A stretch of 14,826 bases of DNA, from contig MU646509.1 of NCBI GenBank assembly GCA_026770585.1, positions 302,734-317,559 on the forward strand. The letters run 5' to 3'. Origin of the DNA: Baffinella frigidus (Eukaryota > Cryptophyceae > Cryptomonadales > Baffinellaceae). The position numbers and the translations under genes are program-made. Below the pieces are notes generated by a model. That model was not told where the DNA came from. It made no database searches and worked only from the letters and a program-made list of their open reading frames with translations. Positions 6,505 to 12,573 of this stretch are shown one piece after another (the stretch's first letter is position 1; each line of letters opens with the position of its first letter).

Positions 6505-7102
6505 GTCTGTCTCGTCCAGGAGCGCGAGGAGGGATGGCAGCGTCGCAGCTGTAGGGACCAAGGCGTTAATGGATTACGTTTAGATGGACGGATTACGTTT
6601 AGATGGACGTATTACGTTTAGATGGACGGATTACGTTTAGATGGACGAATTACGTTTAGATGGACGGATTACGTTTAGATGGACGGATTACGTTTAGATA
6701 GTCTGTCTCGTCCAGGAGCGCGAGGAGGGATGGCAGCGTCGCAGCTGTAGGGACCAAGGCGTTAATGGATTACGTTTAGATGGACGGATTACGTTTAGAT
6801 GGACGAATTACGTTTAGATGGACGGATTACGTTTAGATGGACGGATTACGTTTAGATAGTCTGTCTCGTCCAGGAGCGCGAGGAGGGATGGCAGCGTCGC
6901 AGCTGTAGGGACCAAGGCGTTAATGGATTACGTTTAGATGGACGGATTACGTTTAGATGGACGGATTACGTTTAGATGGACGGATTACGTTTAGATAGAC
7001 GGATTACGTTTAGATGGACGGATTATGTTTAGATAGTCTGTCTCGTCCAGGAGCGCGAGGAGGGATGGCAGCGTCGCAGCTGCAGGGAGAGAGCCGTCAA
7101 TG
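6505..7102 (+). repeat. Higher-order satellite: 19-bp units in blocks of 7, 5 and 6
   Basis: The basic unit is GGATTACGTTTAGATGGAC (19 bp). Blocks of seven, five and six units are separated by a fixed ~65-bp spacer beginning GTCTGTCTCGTCCAGGAGCG at 6505, 6701, 6859 and 7036. The spacer also contains GGCAGCGTCGCAGCTG and CAAGGCGTTAAT. Higher-order periods of 196, 158 and 177 bp differ by exact multiples of 19, which indicates gain and loss of whole units by unequal exchange or slippage. The last unit of each block is broken at GATAGTC. The complement of the unit is part of the array at 4271-5187, and a relic (CGTTTAGATGGACCGATTAC) lies at 13726-13745. Confidence 0.97.
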
Positions 7103-7206
7103 CCACACAGCGGACTTCGAAGGCATTTTGAATAACCCCTAAGCGATACGACCTAGGACCCTACGGTAGGCAACCCGTAGGGGCATAGGGGGGTTCCTAC
7201 GGATAC
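7103..7206 (+). mobile_element. CCACACAG-family element, copy 3, right end lost
   Basis: Starts CCACACAGCGGACTTCGAAG and follows the family order through TTCCTACGGATA, then stops. The expected GTGTGG end is missing. Sequence after it (CGTCGCAGCTGTGGAGGG) resembles the satellite spacer just before it (GCGTCGCAGCTGCAGGG, 7072), so the element lies between two copies of the spacer motif. Confidence 0.85.
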
Positions 7207-7382
7207 GTCGCAGCTGTGGAGGGTCAAATTGCATCAGTTTCCGCATTGCAGCTTTATACATTGCCATTTTGTCACCCAGCCTTTTTTATAGACATCAAAA
7301 TTGTACGGAAAAAGAAAGCTAAACCCTTATAAATATATAAACCCATTGCCCTCTCAAGATAACGTGTCTACCAATTCTACCA
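7207..7382. other. Unassigned AT-richer sequence
   Basis: No repeat or ORF match. Noticeably AT-richer than its surroundings (TATAAATATATAAACCC at 7328-7344). A TATA-like string here has no gene downstream to support a promoter call. Confidence 0.5.
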
Positions 7383-7453
7383 TTTCCGCATTAAGTGTGG
7401 GATGGGCATTCCGTTAAGTGTGGGATGGGCAGGCACCGAGCGCTTCGCGGGAA
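7383..7453 (+). repeat. GTGTGGGATGGGCA module with GCGCTTCGCGGGAAG, copy 1
   Basis: TTCCGCATTAAGTGTGGGAT and GGGCATTCCGTTAAG, then GCACCGAGCGCTTCGCGGG. The same modules recur at 7571-7730 and at 8038-8060. A reverse copy (TGCCTGCCCATCCCACACTC) is at 9119-9138. Confidence 0.9.
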
Positions 7454-7570
7454 GCTGGGATGCTGGGAGGGAGGGAGGGAGGGTGTGTGTGTGTGAGAGA
7501 GAGGTAGGGAGGGTGAGAGAGAGAGAAAGGGAGGGAGGGAGGGAGGGAGGGAGAGAGAGAGCGAGCATCG
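7454..7570 (+). repeat. GA/GGGA/GT microsatellite 1
   Basis: GGGA, GTGTGT and GAGAGA runs with a purine-rich plus strand. Open frames through it encode only Ser/Leu/His/Pro or Arg/Glu/Gly repeats and are not genes. Confidence 0.97.
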
Positions 7571-7745
7571 GTTTCCGCATTAAGTGTGGGATAGGCATTT
7601 CGTTAAGTGTGGGATGGGTAGGCATCAGTTTTCGCATGAAGTGTAGGATGGGCAGGCATCAGTTCCAGGATTAAGGGTTTCATAACGAGTGTGGGATGGG
7701 CAGAAACCGAGCGCTTTGCGGGAAGCCTCTCGCGCGAGGATCGCA
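7571..7745 (+). repeat. GTGTGGGATGGGCA module, expanded copy 2
   Basis: Four GTGTGGGAT- or GTGTAGGAT-type boxes, then AAACCGAGCGCTTTGCGGG and CCTCTCGCGCGAGGATCGC. The last can fold (CTCGCGCGAG is self-complementary). It leads into the second microsatellite exactly as copy 1 leads into the first. Confidence 0.88.
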
Positions 7746-7938
7746 GGAGGAAGGAAGGGTGTGTGTGAGAGAGGCAGGGAGGGAGAGAGAGAGGGAGAGG
7801 GGAAGGGAGAGAGGGGGGGGGAGAGGGAGAGAGAGGGAGAGAGAGGGAGAGAGAGGGAGAGAGAGAGAGGGAGGAAGGGTGTGTGTGTGTGAGAGAGAGA
7901 GAGAGGGTGTGTGTGTGTGCGAGAGAGAGAGAGGGAGG

Positions 7939-7970
<32 letters not shown>

Positions 7971-8037
7971 GAGGGAGGGTGTGTGTGTGTGTGTGAGGGA
8001 GGGAGGGTGTGTGTGTGAGAGAGAGAGAGAGAGGGAG
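7746..8037 (+). repeat. Composite GA/GT microsatellite 2
   Basis: Alternating GT blocks (near 7759, 7880, 7907, 7940, 7980 and 8008) and GA/GGGA blocks form a ~30-40-bp composite unit over the right half. A polypurine plus strand can form triplex DNA, and GT runs can adopt Z-DNA. All long ORFs here (up to 172 codons, in several frames) are low-complexity artefacts. Confidence 0.97.
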
Positions 8038-8067
8038 GCACCAAGCGCTTCGCGGGAAGCCTCTCGC

Positions 8068-8114
8068 GCGAGAATCGCGGCCGCCAACGCACCCCCTGCG
8101 CGCGTTGCCAAAAT
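8068..8114 (+). repeat. GC-rich ATCGCGGCCGCC module, copy 1
   Basis: GAATCGCGGCCGCCAACGC, ACCCCCTGCGCGCG, TTGCCAAAA. Copies at 8287-8331 and 8397-8428. The first two begin 218 bp apart and bracket the palindromic element at 8172-8284. Confidence 0.92.
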
Positions 8115-8171
8115 TCCACAAGAGTTTTAATTAACTGCTCTCCACGAAAGTGTTAATTAATTTCCACAAAA

Positions 8172-8284
8172 GTGTTAATGAATTGCTTTTGGCGCAACGA
8201 AATTTACCACACAAATGTTTTACTATTACTTTTGTGAGCAAATCGTGTAGTAATTTTCGTTGCCCAAAAGCAATTGATTAATAC
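8172..8284. mobile_element. Palindromic element, TTTACTACAC family, copy 1
   Basis: Arms 8172-8212 and 8245-8284 pair over ~40 bases (GTGTTAATGAATTGCTTTTG outside, CAACGAAATTTACCACAC inside). The loop is 32 nt and contains TACTATTAC (8221-8229). Related copies at 8909-8993, 10584-10712 and 14508-14605 share the inner stem and loop length. An extra GTGTTAATTAATTTCCAC duplication lies just to the left. Non-coding. It could be a MITE or the stem-loop of a replicating element. Confidence 0.88.
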
Positions 8285-8286
8285 TT

Positions 8287-8331
8287 CGAGGATCGCGGCC
8301 GCCAACGCGCCCCCTGCGCGCGTCGCCAAAA
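8287..8331 (+). repeat. GC-rich ATCGCGGCCGCC module, copy 2
   Basis: Same as 8068-8114, right of the palindromic element, leading straight into the 19-bp array. Confidence 0.92.
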
Positions 8332-8398
8332 GTTGACGCTCAGGCCAAAAGATGACACGCGCGCCAAAAGATGACGCTCGCGCTAAAAGATGACACGG
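8324..8398 (+). repeat. 19-bp tandem repeat, four units
   Basis: GCCAAAAGATGACACGCGC with variants. The first unit reads AAAAGTTGACG and so belongs to the TTGAC-box theme of the window. Spacing between GAYGAC cores is constant at 13 nt. Confidence 0.9.
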
Positions 8399-8428
8399 AG
8401 GATCGCGGCCGCCAACGCGCCCCCTGCA
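8397..8428 (+). repeat. GC-rich ATCGCGGCCGCC module, copy 3 (short)
   Basis: GAGGATCGCGGCCGCCAACG, then CGCCCCCTGC, where the match ends. Confidence 0.9.
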
Positions 8429-8680
8429 ACAAAATCCTCAAAGTCAACTGACAACATGGTAAGTTGACTTTTGATGAAAGGTCCGTATTCCACCGTGTGG
8501 ACCCCCCCCTGCAAGAAAGGGGAGAAGCCACGGCAGGTCATGAGTGCGAATTTCAGAACGCAACGTTTCGACTTCTGAGAAATTGGTGATACTAAATTTC
8601 TCTAAAGTTGACAAAATGGCTCCAATTTCTCAATTTTCCATTATTTTCCGTGGCCAACTTCTCTGCACAGCGCTCTACCA
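8429..8680. other. Unassigned sequence with a short TTGAC palindrome
   Basis: AAAGTCAACT (8438-8447) pairs with AGTTGACTTT (8461-8470) across 13 nt. Another AAAGTTGAC lies at 8603-8611. The 62-codon frame 8544-8732 has no motif. No gene called. Confidence 0.55.
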
Positions 8681-8845
8681 CATGGGGATTTCAAAAGGGG
8701 CCTATTTAAAACCTAGATACTTTTATGTGTAGCGTTTGTGTAGTAACTTTTATTACCCTGGGAGCCACTGAAGCCCTGGTTAGGCCGGTTACGAGGTTGG
8801 AACACCTTATCCTGGTACAAAGTTTTACAACCCCACATGCAAACA
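8681..8845. repeat. Probable relic related to the GTTTGGTCACGT elements
   Basis: CCTGGTACAAAGTTTTACAA then CCCCACATG (8811-8839) matches CCTGGTACTAAATTTAACAA then CCCCACATTT (10376-10405). TGTGTAGTAACTTTTATTACC (8738-8758) resembles the TGTGTAGTGATTTT part of the 10247-10412 element. Inverted ends are not clear, so boundaries are approximate. Confidence 0.45.
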
Positions 8846-8908
8846 GGCCCCTCTAGCATTCTCGAGTGGTCTGTCCCGCAGGTTTGTGGACAACCGTTTA
8901 ATTCAGCG

Positions 8909-8993
8909 AATTGGGGCAACGAAATTTACTACACGACTGCTTTATTATCCCTAGTATGAGCCTTCTGTGTAGTTAATTTCGTTGCGCCCAAAT
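8909..8993. mobile_element. Palindromic element, TTTACTACAC family, copy 2
   Basis: Arms 8909-8934 and 8967-8993 pair (AATTGGGGCAACGAAATTTA and TAATTTCGTTGCGCCCAAAT ends). The loop is 32 nt and holds TTATTATCC at the place where other copies have TAATATTAC or TACTATTAC. Outer arms resemble copy 1 (TTTGGGCGCAACG). Confidence 0.88.
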
Positions 8994-9000
8994 CCAGCTC

Positions 9001-9035
9001 GAGGAGTTTCCCTGTGAGTATCCGGGAAACTCCTC
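9001..9035. repeat. Perfect 12-bp hairpin, 11-nt loop
   Basis: GAGGAGTTTCCC (9001-9012) pairs exactly with GGGAAACTCCTC (9024-9035). GAGGAGTTTCCCTGTG reappears at 9063 as an arm of a larger inverted repeat. Confidence 0.9.
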
Positions 9036-9062
9036 AAAACTCCTCTACCTTTGATCAGCTTC

Positions 9063-9230
9063 GAGGAGTTTCCCTGTGTGTATAAAAACTACGTAGTTTT
9101 GGTGCACACCGCAATTTGGTGCCTGCCCATCCCACACTCACTTACCGCACGGTAGGCTACGAGGGTTTCGGTGGGGCTGGAATTCAGGGTGTTACGTGGC
9201 GCGTAGTTTTTATGCGCACAGGGAAACTCT
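9063..9230. repeat. Inverted repeat with ~30-bp arms around a reverse GTGTGGGAT module
   Basis: GAGTTTCCCTGTGTGTATAA and AAACTACG (to 9093) pair with CGTAGTTTTTATGCGCACAG and GGAAACTC (9202-9230). The interior holds TGCCTGCCCATCCCACACTC, the complement of the module at 7383-7720, and a block GGTAGGCTACGAGGGTTTCG (9150-9169) that has a relative at 11567-11602. Possibly a composite element. Confidence 0.75.
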
Positions 9231-9273
9231 TGGAACCTGATCACGAGGCATCGGTTGAAGAAAAGAACTCTCT

Positions 9274-9297
9274 AGAGCGTACCGAGAGGTACGCTCT
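9274..9297. repeat. Perfect 10-bp hairpin with GAGA loop
   Basis: AGAGCGTACC and GGTACGCTCT enclose GAGA, a GNRA-type tetraloop if transcribed from the plus strand. It stands directly before the TTTAGG tract. No gene adjoins it. Confidence 0.85.
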
Positions 9298-9299
9298 GG

Positions 9300-9773
9300 A
9301 TTTAGGGCTTTGAAGTTTAGGTTTAGGTTTAGGTGTAGGATTGAGTTAAATTTTAGTTCTATATTTATGTTTATGTTTATGTTTATGTTATGTTTATGTT
9401 TAGGTCTAGGTTTAGGTTCATGTTTAAGGTTATTTCTATAATTATGTTTAGGTCTGGGTTCAGGTTTAGGTTTAGGTTTAGGCCTAGGTTTAGGTTTAGG
9501 TTCAGGTTCAGGTCTAGGTTTAGGTTTAGGTCTATGTTTATGTTTATGATCATGATTATGTTTATGTTTATGTTTATGCGTATGTTCATATTTATGTATA
9601 TGTTCAAGTTTATGTTTATGTTGAAGTAGATGTTTAGGTTCAGGTTTAGGTGTAGGGCGGATGCGCCTCGGCTGGGTTTAGGTTTAGGTCTAGGTTTATG
9701 TTTAGGTTTATGTTAAGGTTTAGGTTTAGGTCTAGGTTTAGGTTTAGGTTTAGGTTTAGGTCTAGGTGTAGGG
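9300..9773 (+). repeat. Telomere-like (TTTAGG)n/(TTTATG)n tract
   Basis: Hexamers TTTAGG, TTCAGG, TCTAGG and TTTATG run over ~470 bases, interrupted by GGGCGGATGCGCCTCGGCTG (9656-9675). The unit is six bases, unlike the seven-base tracts elsewhere in the window. Open frames in both strands read as Phe/Arg/Met or Asn/Leu/Ile repeats and are artefacts. Confidence 0.95.
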
Positions 9774-9836
9774 GTACTGAGCGGATGCACCTTGGTCCAA
9801 TTTGTGTGAAAAATCGCGACTGACTTCGGGAGCGTC
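9772..9836 (+). repeat. Direct repeat GAGCGGATGC module, left
   Basis: GTACTGAGCGGATGCACCTT, TTTGTGTGAAAAATCGCGAC, TTCGGGAGCG. Repeated at 9990-10055, offset exactly 218 bp, with the element at 9860-9967 in between. A short GCGGATGCGCCTCGG also interrupts the hexamer tract at 9658-9672. Confidence 0.9.
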
Positions 9837-9859
9837 CACACAAGGCTACCCAACCACCC

Positions 9860-9967
9860 TTTTTAAAGCGTCGATTATAGGCGTGTTGTGGGGAGTTGGT
9901 CACGTGTCGACCGGTTCACGCGGGCGACACGTGACCAAACATATAAAAATCACCACACACTTTAAAA
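9860..9967. mobile_element. Inverted-repeat element, GTTTGGTCACGT family, copy 1
   Basis: A 14-bp perfect inner stem, TTGGTCACGTGTCG (9896-9909) and CGACACGTGACCAA (9925-9938), is followed outward by weaker pairing (GTGTTGTGG with CCACACAC) to TTTTTAAAG/CTTTAAAA ends. Read on the minus strand, AAAGTGTGTGGTGATTTTTA then GTTTGGTCACG matches the left half of 10247-10412. Confidence 0.75.
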
Positions 9968-9989
9968 TCCGGGGTCTAAAAGTGCGTGT

Positions 9990-10055
9990 GGGTACCGAGC
10001 GGATGCGCCTCAGTCCATTTTGTGTGCAGGATCGCGACTGCCTTAGGGAGCAGCT
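9990..10055 (+). repeat. Direct repeat GAGCGGATGC module, right
   Basis: GGTACCGAGCGGATGCGCCT, TTTGTGTGCAGGATCGCGAC, TTAGGGAGCAG. See 9772-9836. It is followed by GC-rich sequence with no further match; the 97- and 123-codon frames here overlap on opposite strands and span repeats. Confidence 0.9.
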
Positions 10056-10118
10056 CCGCCGCGGAGGAGCCGAGAGCCGCGGCCGAACGTTTCGAGGACG
10101 CCCGGCCGAGCAGCAGGC

Positions 10119-10206
10119 ACCTGCCAGGGTACGCATGTTAACATTTGAAACCCCTGCCTTGAGGAGGAATTGACTTTTGGCGACCCCTTCCAAGACTCTG
10201 GCGTGG
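10119..10206 (+). mobile_element. CCACGCC-family element, copy 2
   Basis: Left end ACCTGCCAGGGT is a diverged form of CCACGCCAGAGT; right end ACTCTGGCGTGG is intact. The interior keeps GTTAAC, CTGCCTTGAGGAGGAATTGA and CTTTTGGCGACCCCTTCCAA. It is shorter (88 bp) than copy 1 because it lacks the AAACCGC hairpin. Confidence 0.8.
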
Positions 10207-10246
10207 AAGGCGTGGGCGTTGCTGCCACTCGAGGCTACAAAGGTGA

Positions 10247-10412
10247 CTATTTTAAAATAGGGATTCTTTTACTAGTGAAGAAAGACAAAGTTGTGTAGTG
10301 ATTTTCACATAAATAGCGGCGTTTGGTCACGTATCTCAAGGTATACCTTGAGATACGTGACTAAACACGCCCGTGCCTGGTACTAAATTTAACAACCCCA
10401 CATTTAAAATAC
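10247..10412. mobile_element. Inverted-repeat element, GTTTGGTCACGT family, copy 2
   Basis: The centre, 10318-10371, is an almost perfect loopless palindrome: TTTGGTCACGTATCTCAAGG meets CCTTGAGATACGTGACTAAA around GTATAC. Outer ends are CTATTTTAAAATAG (itself a palindrome) and CATTTAAAATAC. The left half also has TTTTACTAGTGAAGAAAG and TTGTGTAGTG, resembling the loop and right stem of the TTTACTACAC family, so the two families seem to share sequence. Confidence 0.75.
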
Positions 10413-10428
10413 TCCCAGCAGGCACCTG

Positions 10429-10488
10429 CCGAAATTTCACAGGTGAATTTTGACACCCCCCCAATGAAATTTACGTGTGAAATTTCGG
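10429..10488. repeat. 13-bp inverted repeat
   Basis: CCGAAATTTCACA (10429-10441) pairs exactly with TGTGAAATTTCGG (10476-10488). The loop has a C-run and the right flank a G-run, which can extend the structure. Confidence 0.85.
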
Positions 10489-10583
10489 GGGGGGCGAAAT
10501 AATGGCGAGCCCAAATCTAAGTGGGACAGAGCTGGGGGCCGTGTAGGCATCCTCGTTACGTTTCGCAACGGCGGATCTAATGC

Positions 10584-10712
10584 GGAAACGGTTTTGATTT
10601 AAAACTATTCGGTTCAATGAAAATTACTACACGAATGCTTTAATATTACTAGTAAAACTCATTGTGTGTAGTAAATTTCATTGCCAGAAAGTTTTAAATT
10701 AAAACCGTTTCC
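10584..10712. mobile_element. Palindromic element, TTTACTACAC family, copy 3
   Basis: Arms 10584-10632 and 10666-10712 pair over ~46 bases with several mismatches (GGAAACGGTTTTGATTTAAA outside, AATGAAAATTACTACAC inside). The loop is 33 nt and contains TAATATTAC (10641-10649). Outer arms are symmetrical but unlike those of copies 1, 2 and 4. TTCGCAACGG boxes lie on both sides (10563, 10741). Confidence 0.9.
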
Positions 10713-10757
10713 CTATGAGATCAGGGTATCTTCCGTACCGTTCGCAACGGTCCGTAT

Positions 10758-10856
10758 CCCTTAAGTGGCCAGTAGGCGCATACGCCCTACCGTAGGGCCC
10801 TAGGACCTGCCTAGCACCTCTTGCGGGTCAATTTTGACCGGCTGGCCACTTAAGGG
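10758..10856. mobile_element. Inverted-repeat element with CCCTTAAGTGGCCAG ends
   Basis: Perfect 15-bp ends: CCCTTAAGTGGCCAG (10758-10772) and CTGGCCACTTAAGGG (10842-10856). The interior contains CCCTACCGTAGGGCCCTAGG, the palindromic core shared with the ATAGGG and CCACACAG elements, and GGTCAATTTTGACC. 99 bp, non-coding, single copy here. Confidence 0.85.
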
Positions 10857-10858
10857 CT

Positions 10859-11080
10859 ATAGGAGAGTAATCTACGTTTCGCAAACGGTGGGGACAGGAG
10901 AAGACACGGTGACTTTTCACAATGGGGGTTATAGGAGAGCAGACAACTACGTTTTGCAACGGAGGGGAGAGGAGAGGACACGGTGACTTTTCACAATGGT
11001 GGGTATAGGAGATGGTGGGTATAGAGATGGTGGGTATTCGCAATGTTGGGTATAGGAGCAACGGACGCGAGATGAGAGGA
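10859..11080 (+). repeat. Tandem repeat, ~73-bp unit, three copies
   Basis: Units begin ATAGGAGA at about 10859, 10931 and 11005 and contain CTACGTTTCGCAA.CGG, GGAGARGACACGGTG and ACTTTTCACAATGG. The third is disordered, with small GATGGTGGGTAT repeats. Related pieces (TTCGCAACGG, GGAGAGGACATGGC) occur at 10563, 10741 and 11275-11310. Confidence 0.88.
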
Positions 11081-11100
11081 CATGGCTACGCTTGTCCTAC

Positions 11101-11244
11101 TGCACTGCCAGGGCGCAGTTTTTGTATCAGTCAACTCACCTGCGAATGTGTAGTAAAGAAGTACCCAATCTGGGTACCTCGTTTCTAAGTTGACAGATCT
11201 TGTGGGAGAATTGACTTTTACAAAATATCCGGCCTGGCAGTGTA
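11101..11244. mobile_element. Inverted-repeat element with GCACTGCCAGG ends
   Basis: TGCACTGCCAGG (11101-11112) and CCTGGCAGTGTA (11233-11244) pair. Inside, TTTTGTATCAGTCAACTCAC pairs imperfectly with GAGAATTGACTTTTACAAAA. The centre has a GTACCC/GGGTAC hairpin (11172-11188). TTTTTGTATCACTCAACTCA at 13078-13097 is a solitary half-copy. Confidence 0.78.
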
Positions 11245-11269
11245 CTGTCCTCGAAAAGACGGCATCTTC

Positions 11270-11456
11270 CCTACGCTTCGCAACGGTGGGGGGAGGAGAG
11301 GACATGGCAGTGAGAGCTTCGGACACTCGTATAGGCGCCGGCAGGCTGTGGAAGGTGGGGGGGGGAGGGGAGAGAGAGGGTGGGGGGGAGAGGGAGAGAG
11401 AGGGGAGAGAGAGGGTGGGAGAGAGAGTCCTCACATGGCAGTGAGAGCGTCGGACA
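11270..11456 (+). repeat. GGCAGTGAGAGC duplication with G/GA-rich tract
   Basis: CATGGCAGTGAGAGCTTCGG (11304) and CATGGCAGTGAGAGCGTCGG (11434) are 130 bp apart. A purine tract of GGGGGAGA units (11356-11426) lies between. The open frames here are low complexity. Confidence 0.85.
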
Positions 11457-11562
11457 CGCTTCCGCGGTACTTCTCAAGATCCGTGCCTCCCCCCACAGCC
11501 GCCCCCTGCTTCCGTGGTTTCATCAAGCTTCATCTCAAACGTCGTGGAATCCTGTCCTAACC

Positions 11563-11602
11563 ACACGGTGGGCTACGCGGGCTTCGTTGGGGCTGGAATT
11601 CC
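11563..11602 (+). repeat. GGCTACG..GGG.TTCG block shared with 9146-9185
   Basis: ACACGGTGGGCTACGCGGGC then TTCGTTGGGGCTGGAATTC parallels CGCACGGTAGGCTACGAGGG then TTTCGGTGGGGCTGGAATTC. The left part (CCACACGGTGGGCT) also resembles the end of the CCACACAG elements. Confidence 0.75.
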
Positions 11603-11785
11603 CGTGGTACTTCTCCAAGTCTGCGCCCCCCCCCACAGCCTCTCCCTGCGTCGGGACAACGTCAGTCCGGACATCGTGGATTTCAAGTGACCATCGTGGA
11701 ATCCTGTTCTAATATCGTGGATTCTCGTTGTAAGACTACTGCCAACACGGCCGCCATGCTCCCAAGGTACTTCTCCAAGTCTGCA

Positions 11786-11870
11786 CCACAGGTGGTGTTT
11801 GTTAACTTTGAAAATCACTGCCTTGAGGGGAAATTGACTTTTGGCAACCCCTTCCAAGAATGTGGCGTGG
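11786..11870 (+). mobile_element. CCACGCC-family element, copy 3, inserted in an array unit
   Basis: Interior GTTAACTTTGAAAATCACTG, CCTTGAGGGGAAATTGACTT and TTGGCAACCCCTTCCAAGAA, ending TGTGGCGTGG. It interrupts the array unit between TCTGCA and TCCCCCCACAGCC, where other units read straight through. That gives occupied and empty sites in one window. The left terminal repeat is degraded (CCACAGGTGGTG). Confidence 0.82.
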
Positions 11871-12034
11871 TCCCCCCACAGCCGCCCCATGCTTCCGTGA
11901 TTCCATCAAGCGTCAGTTCGAACATCTTGTCCTTACAGAGTAGATTTGTTCGGATTCCACGATGTCCTGCACTAACATCGTGGAATCCCGTCCTAAGTCT
12001 GCTCCTCCCCCCCACAGCCGCCCCCTGCTTCTGT

Positions 12035-12180
12035 GATTTCATCAAGCTTCAGTTGCAACATCGAATTTCATCAAGCTTCGGTTGCAACATCTGATTTCAT
12101 CAAGCTTCAGTTGCAACGTCGGATTGCATCAAGCTTCGGTTGTAAAATCTGATTTCATCAACTTCGGTTGTAAAATCTTT
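12035..12180 (+). repeat. ~29-bp tandem repeat, five copies
   Basis: ATTTCATCAAGCTTCAGTTG plus CAACATCG repeats with substitutions. Each of the first four has a HindIII-type AAGCTT, lost in the last by deletion. The unit is derived from the end of the preceding array unit. Confidence 0.93.
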
Positions 12181-12197
12181 GGTTCCAGCCATGGGGA

Positions 12198-12256
12198 CCC
12201 TAAACCCTCAACCCTAAACCCTAAACCCTAAACCCTAAACCCTAAACCCTAAACCC
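12198..12256 (-). repeat. Interstitial telomere repeat (CCCTAAA)n
   Basis: Eight near-perfect CCCTAAA heptamers, one CCCTCAA variant. Cleanest telomere-type tract in the window; the G-rich strand is minus. Confidence 0.97.
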
Positions 12257-12573
12257 GCGGGTCCCTCGCTCCAGGTTGGAGCCTCTCCCCACAGCCGCCC
12301 TTTGGAAAACACCAAATCGTCGATTTTTAGACCTCGTGTTTAGGGGGCCTCGGGGTCGGATCCGACCCCGACGTTTTTATAACGGCCCAATAAAAGCTGC
12401 TTTCTCAGGTTTTGGGAGTTTTGAAAATGCGTTGCACAAAAGGCCGAAAATCGTTGATGTGGTCCTCCCGTGAGGGTTGGCGGCCACAGCCGCCCTTTGG
12501 GAAAGCTTAAACTTTGCCAAAGCTTTGGGGAAGCTTAAGGTTTCGAGCATCGTGGATTTCAGTTGTAACACTA
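12257..12573. other. Core between opposed telomere-like tracts
   Basis: Holds two CCACAGCCGCCCTTTGG copies (12288, 12483), a perfect palindrome at 12350-12371 and CATCGTGGATTTCAGTTGTAA (12548-12568), which resembles the neighbouring array. The 64-66-codon frames have no motif. No gene called. Confidence 0.6.
12350..12371. repeat. Perfect loopless palindrome around a BamHI-type site
   Basis: CGGGGTCGGATCCGACCCCG plus one further pair on each side (22 bp). It is followed within five bases by TTTTT on the plus strand, the outline of a hairpin terminator. In a eukaryotic, gene-free context this is only a structural note. Confidence 0.9.

Larger units (their letters stand above)
11457..12034 (+). 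repeat. Tandem array with GGTACTTCTCCAAGTCTGC / CCCCCCACAGCC units
   Basis: Units begin GGTACTTCTC at about 11466, 11610 and 11766, with a partial at 11996. Shared parts in order: TACTTCTCCAAGTCTGC, a C-run ending in CCCACAGCCGCC, CCTGCTTCCGTG, TTCATCAAGCTTCA and TCGTGGAATCCTGTCCTAA. The C-run plus CAG resembles a splice acceptor, but no exon is recognised. Solo CCCCACAGCCGCCCTTTGG pieces follow at 12286 and 12482. Unit 3 contains an inserted CCACGCC element. Confidence 0.88.

Noticed and set aside
6570-7035. CRISPR-like array
   Set aside because: The 19-bp units are directly adjacent with no unique spacers, and the longer spacer is itself invariant. This is a satellite.
7328-7344. TATA-box-like sequence TATAAATATATAAACCC
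   Set aside because: AT-rich stretch with no gene or transcript start support downstream.
7603-8130. Long overlapping ORFs of 143-172 codons on both strands
   Set aside because: They are read-through of GA/GT microsatellites, with Ser/Leu/His/Pro or Arg/Glu/Gly monotony in all frames. No frame-specific signal.
9383-9903. ORFs through the TTTAGG tract
   Set aside because: The hexamer repeat has no stops in some frames, giving Asn/Leu or Phe/Arg repeats only.
11687-12094. 135-codon plus-strand ORF
   Set aside because: It crosses array units and the inserted CCACGCC element. The internal repeats RYFSKSAP and PPTAAPC reflect the DNA array.
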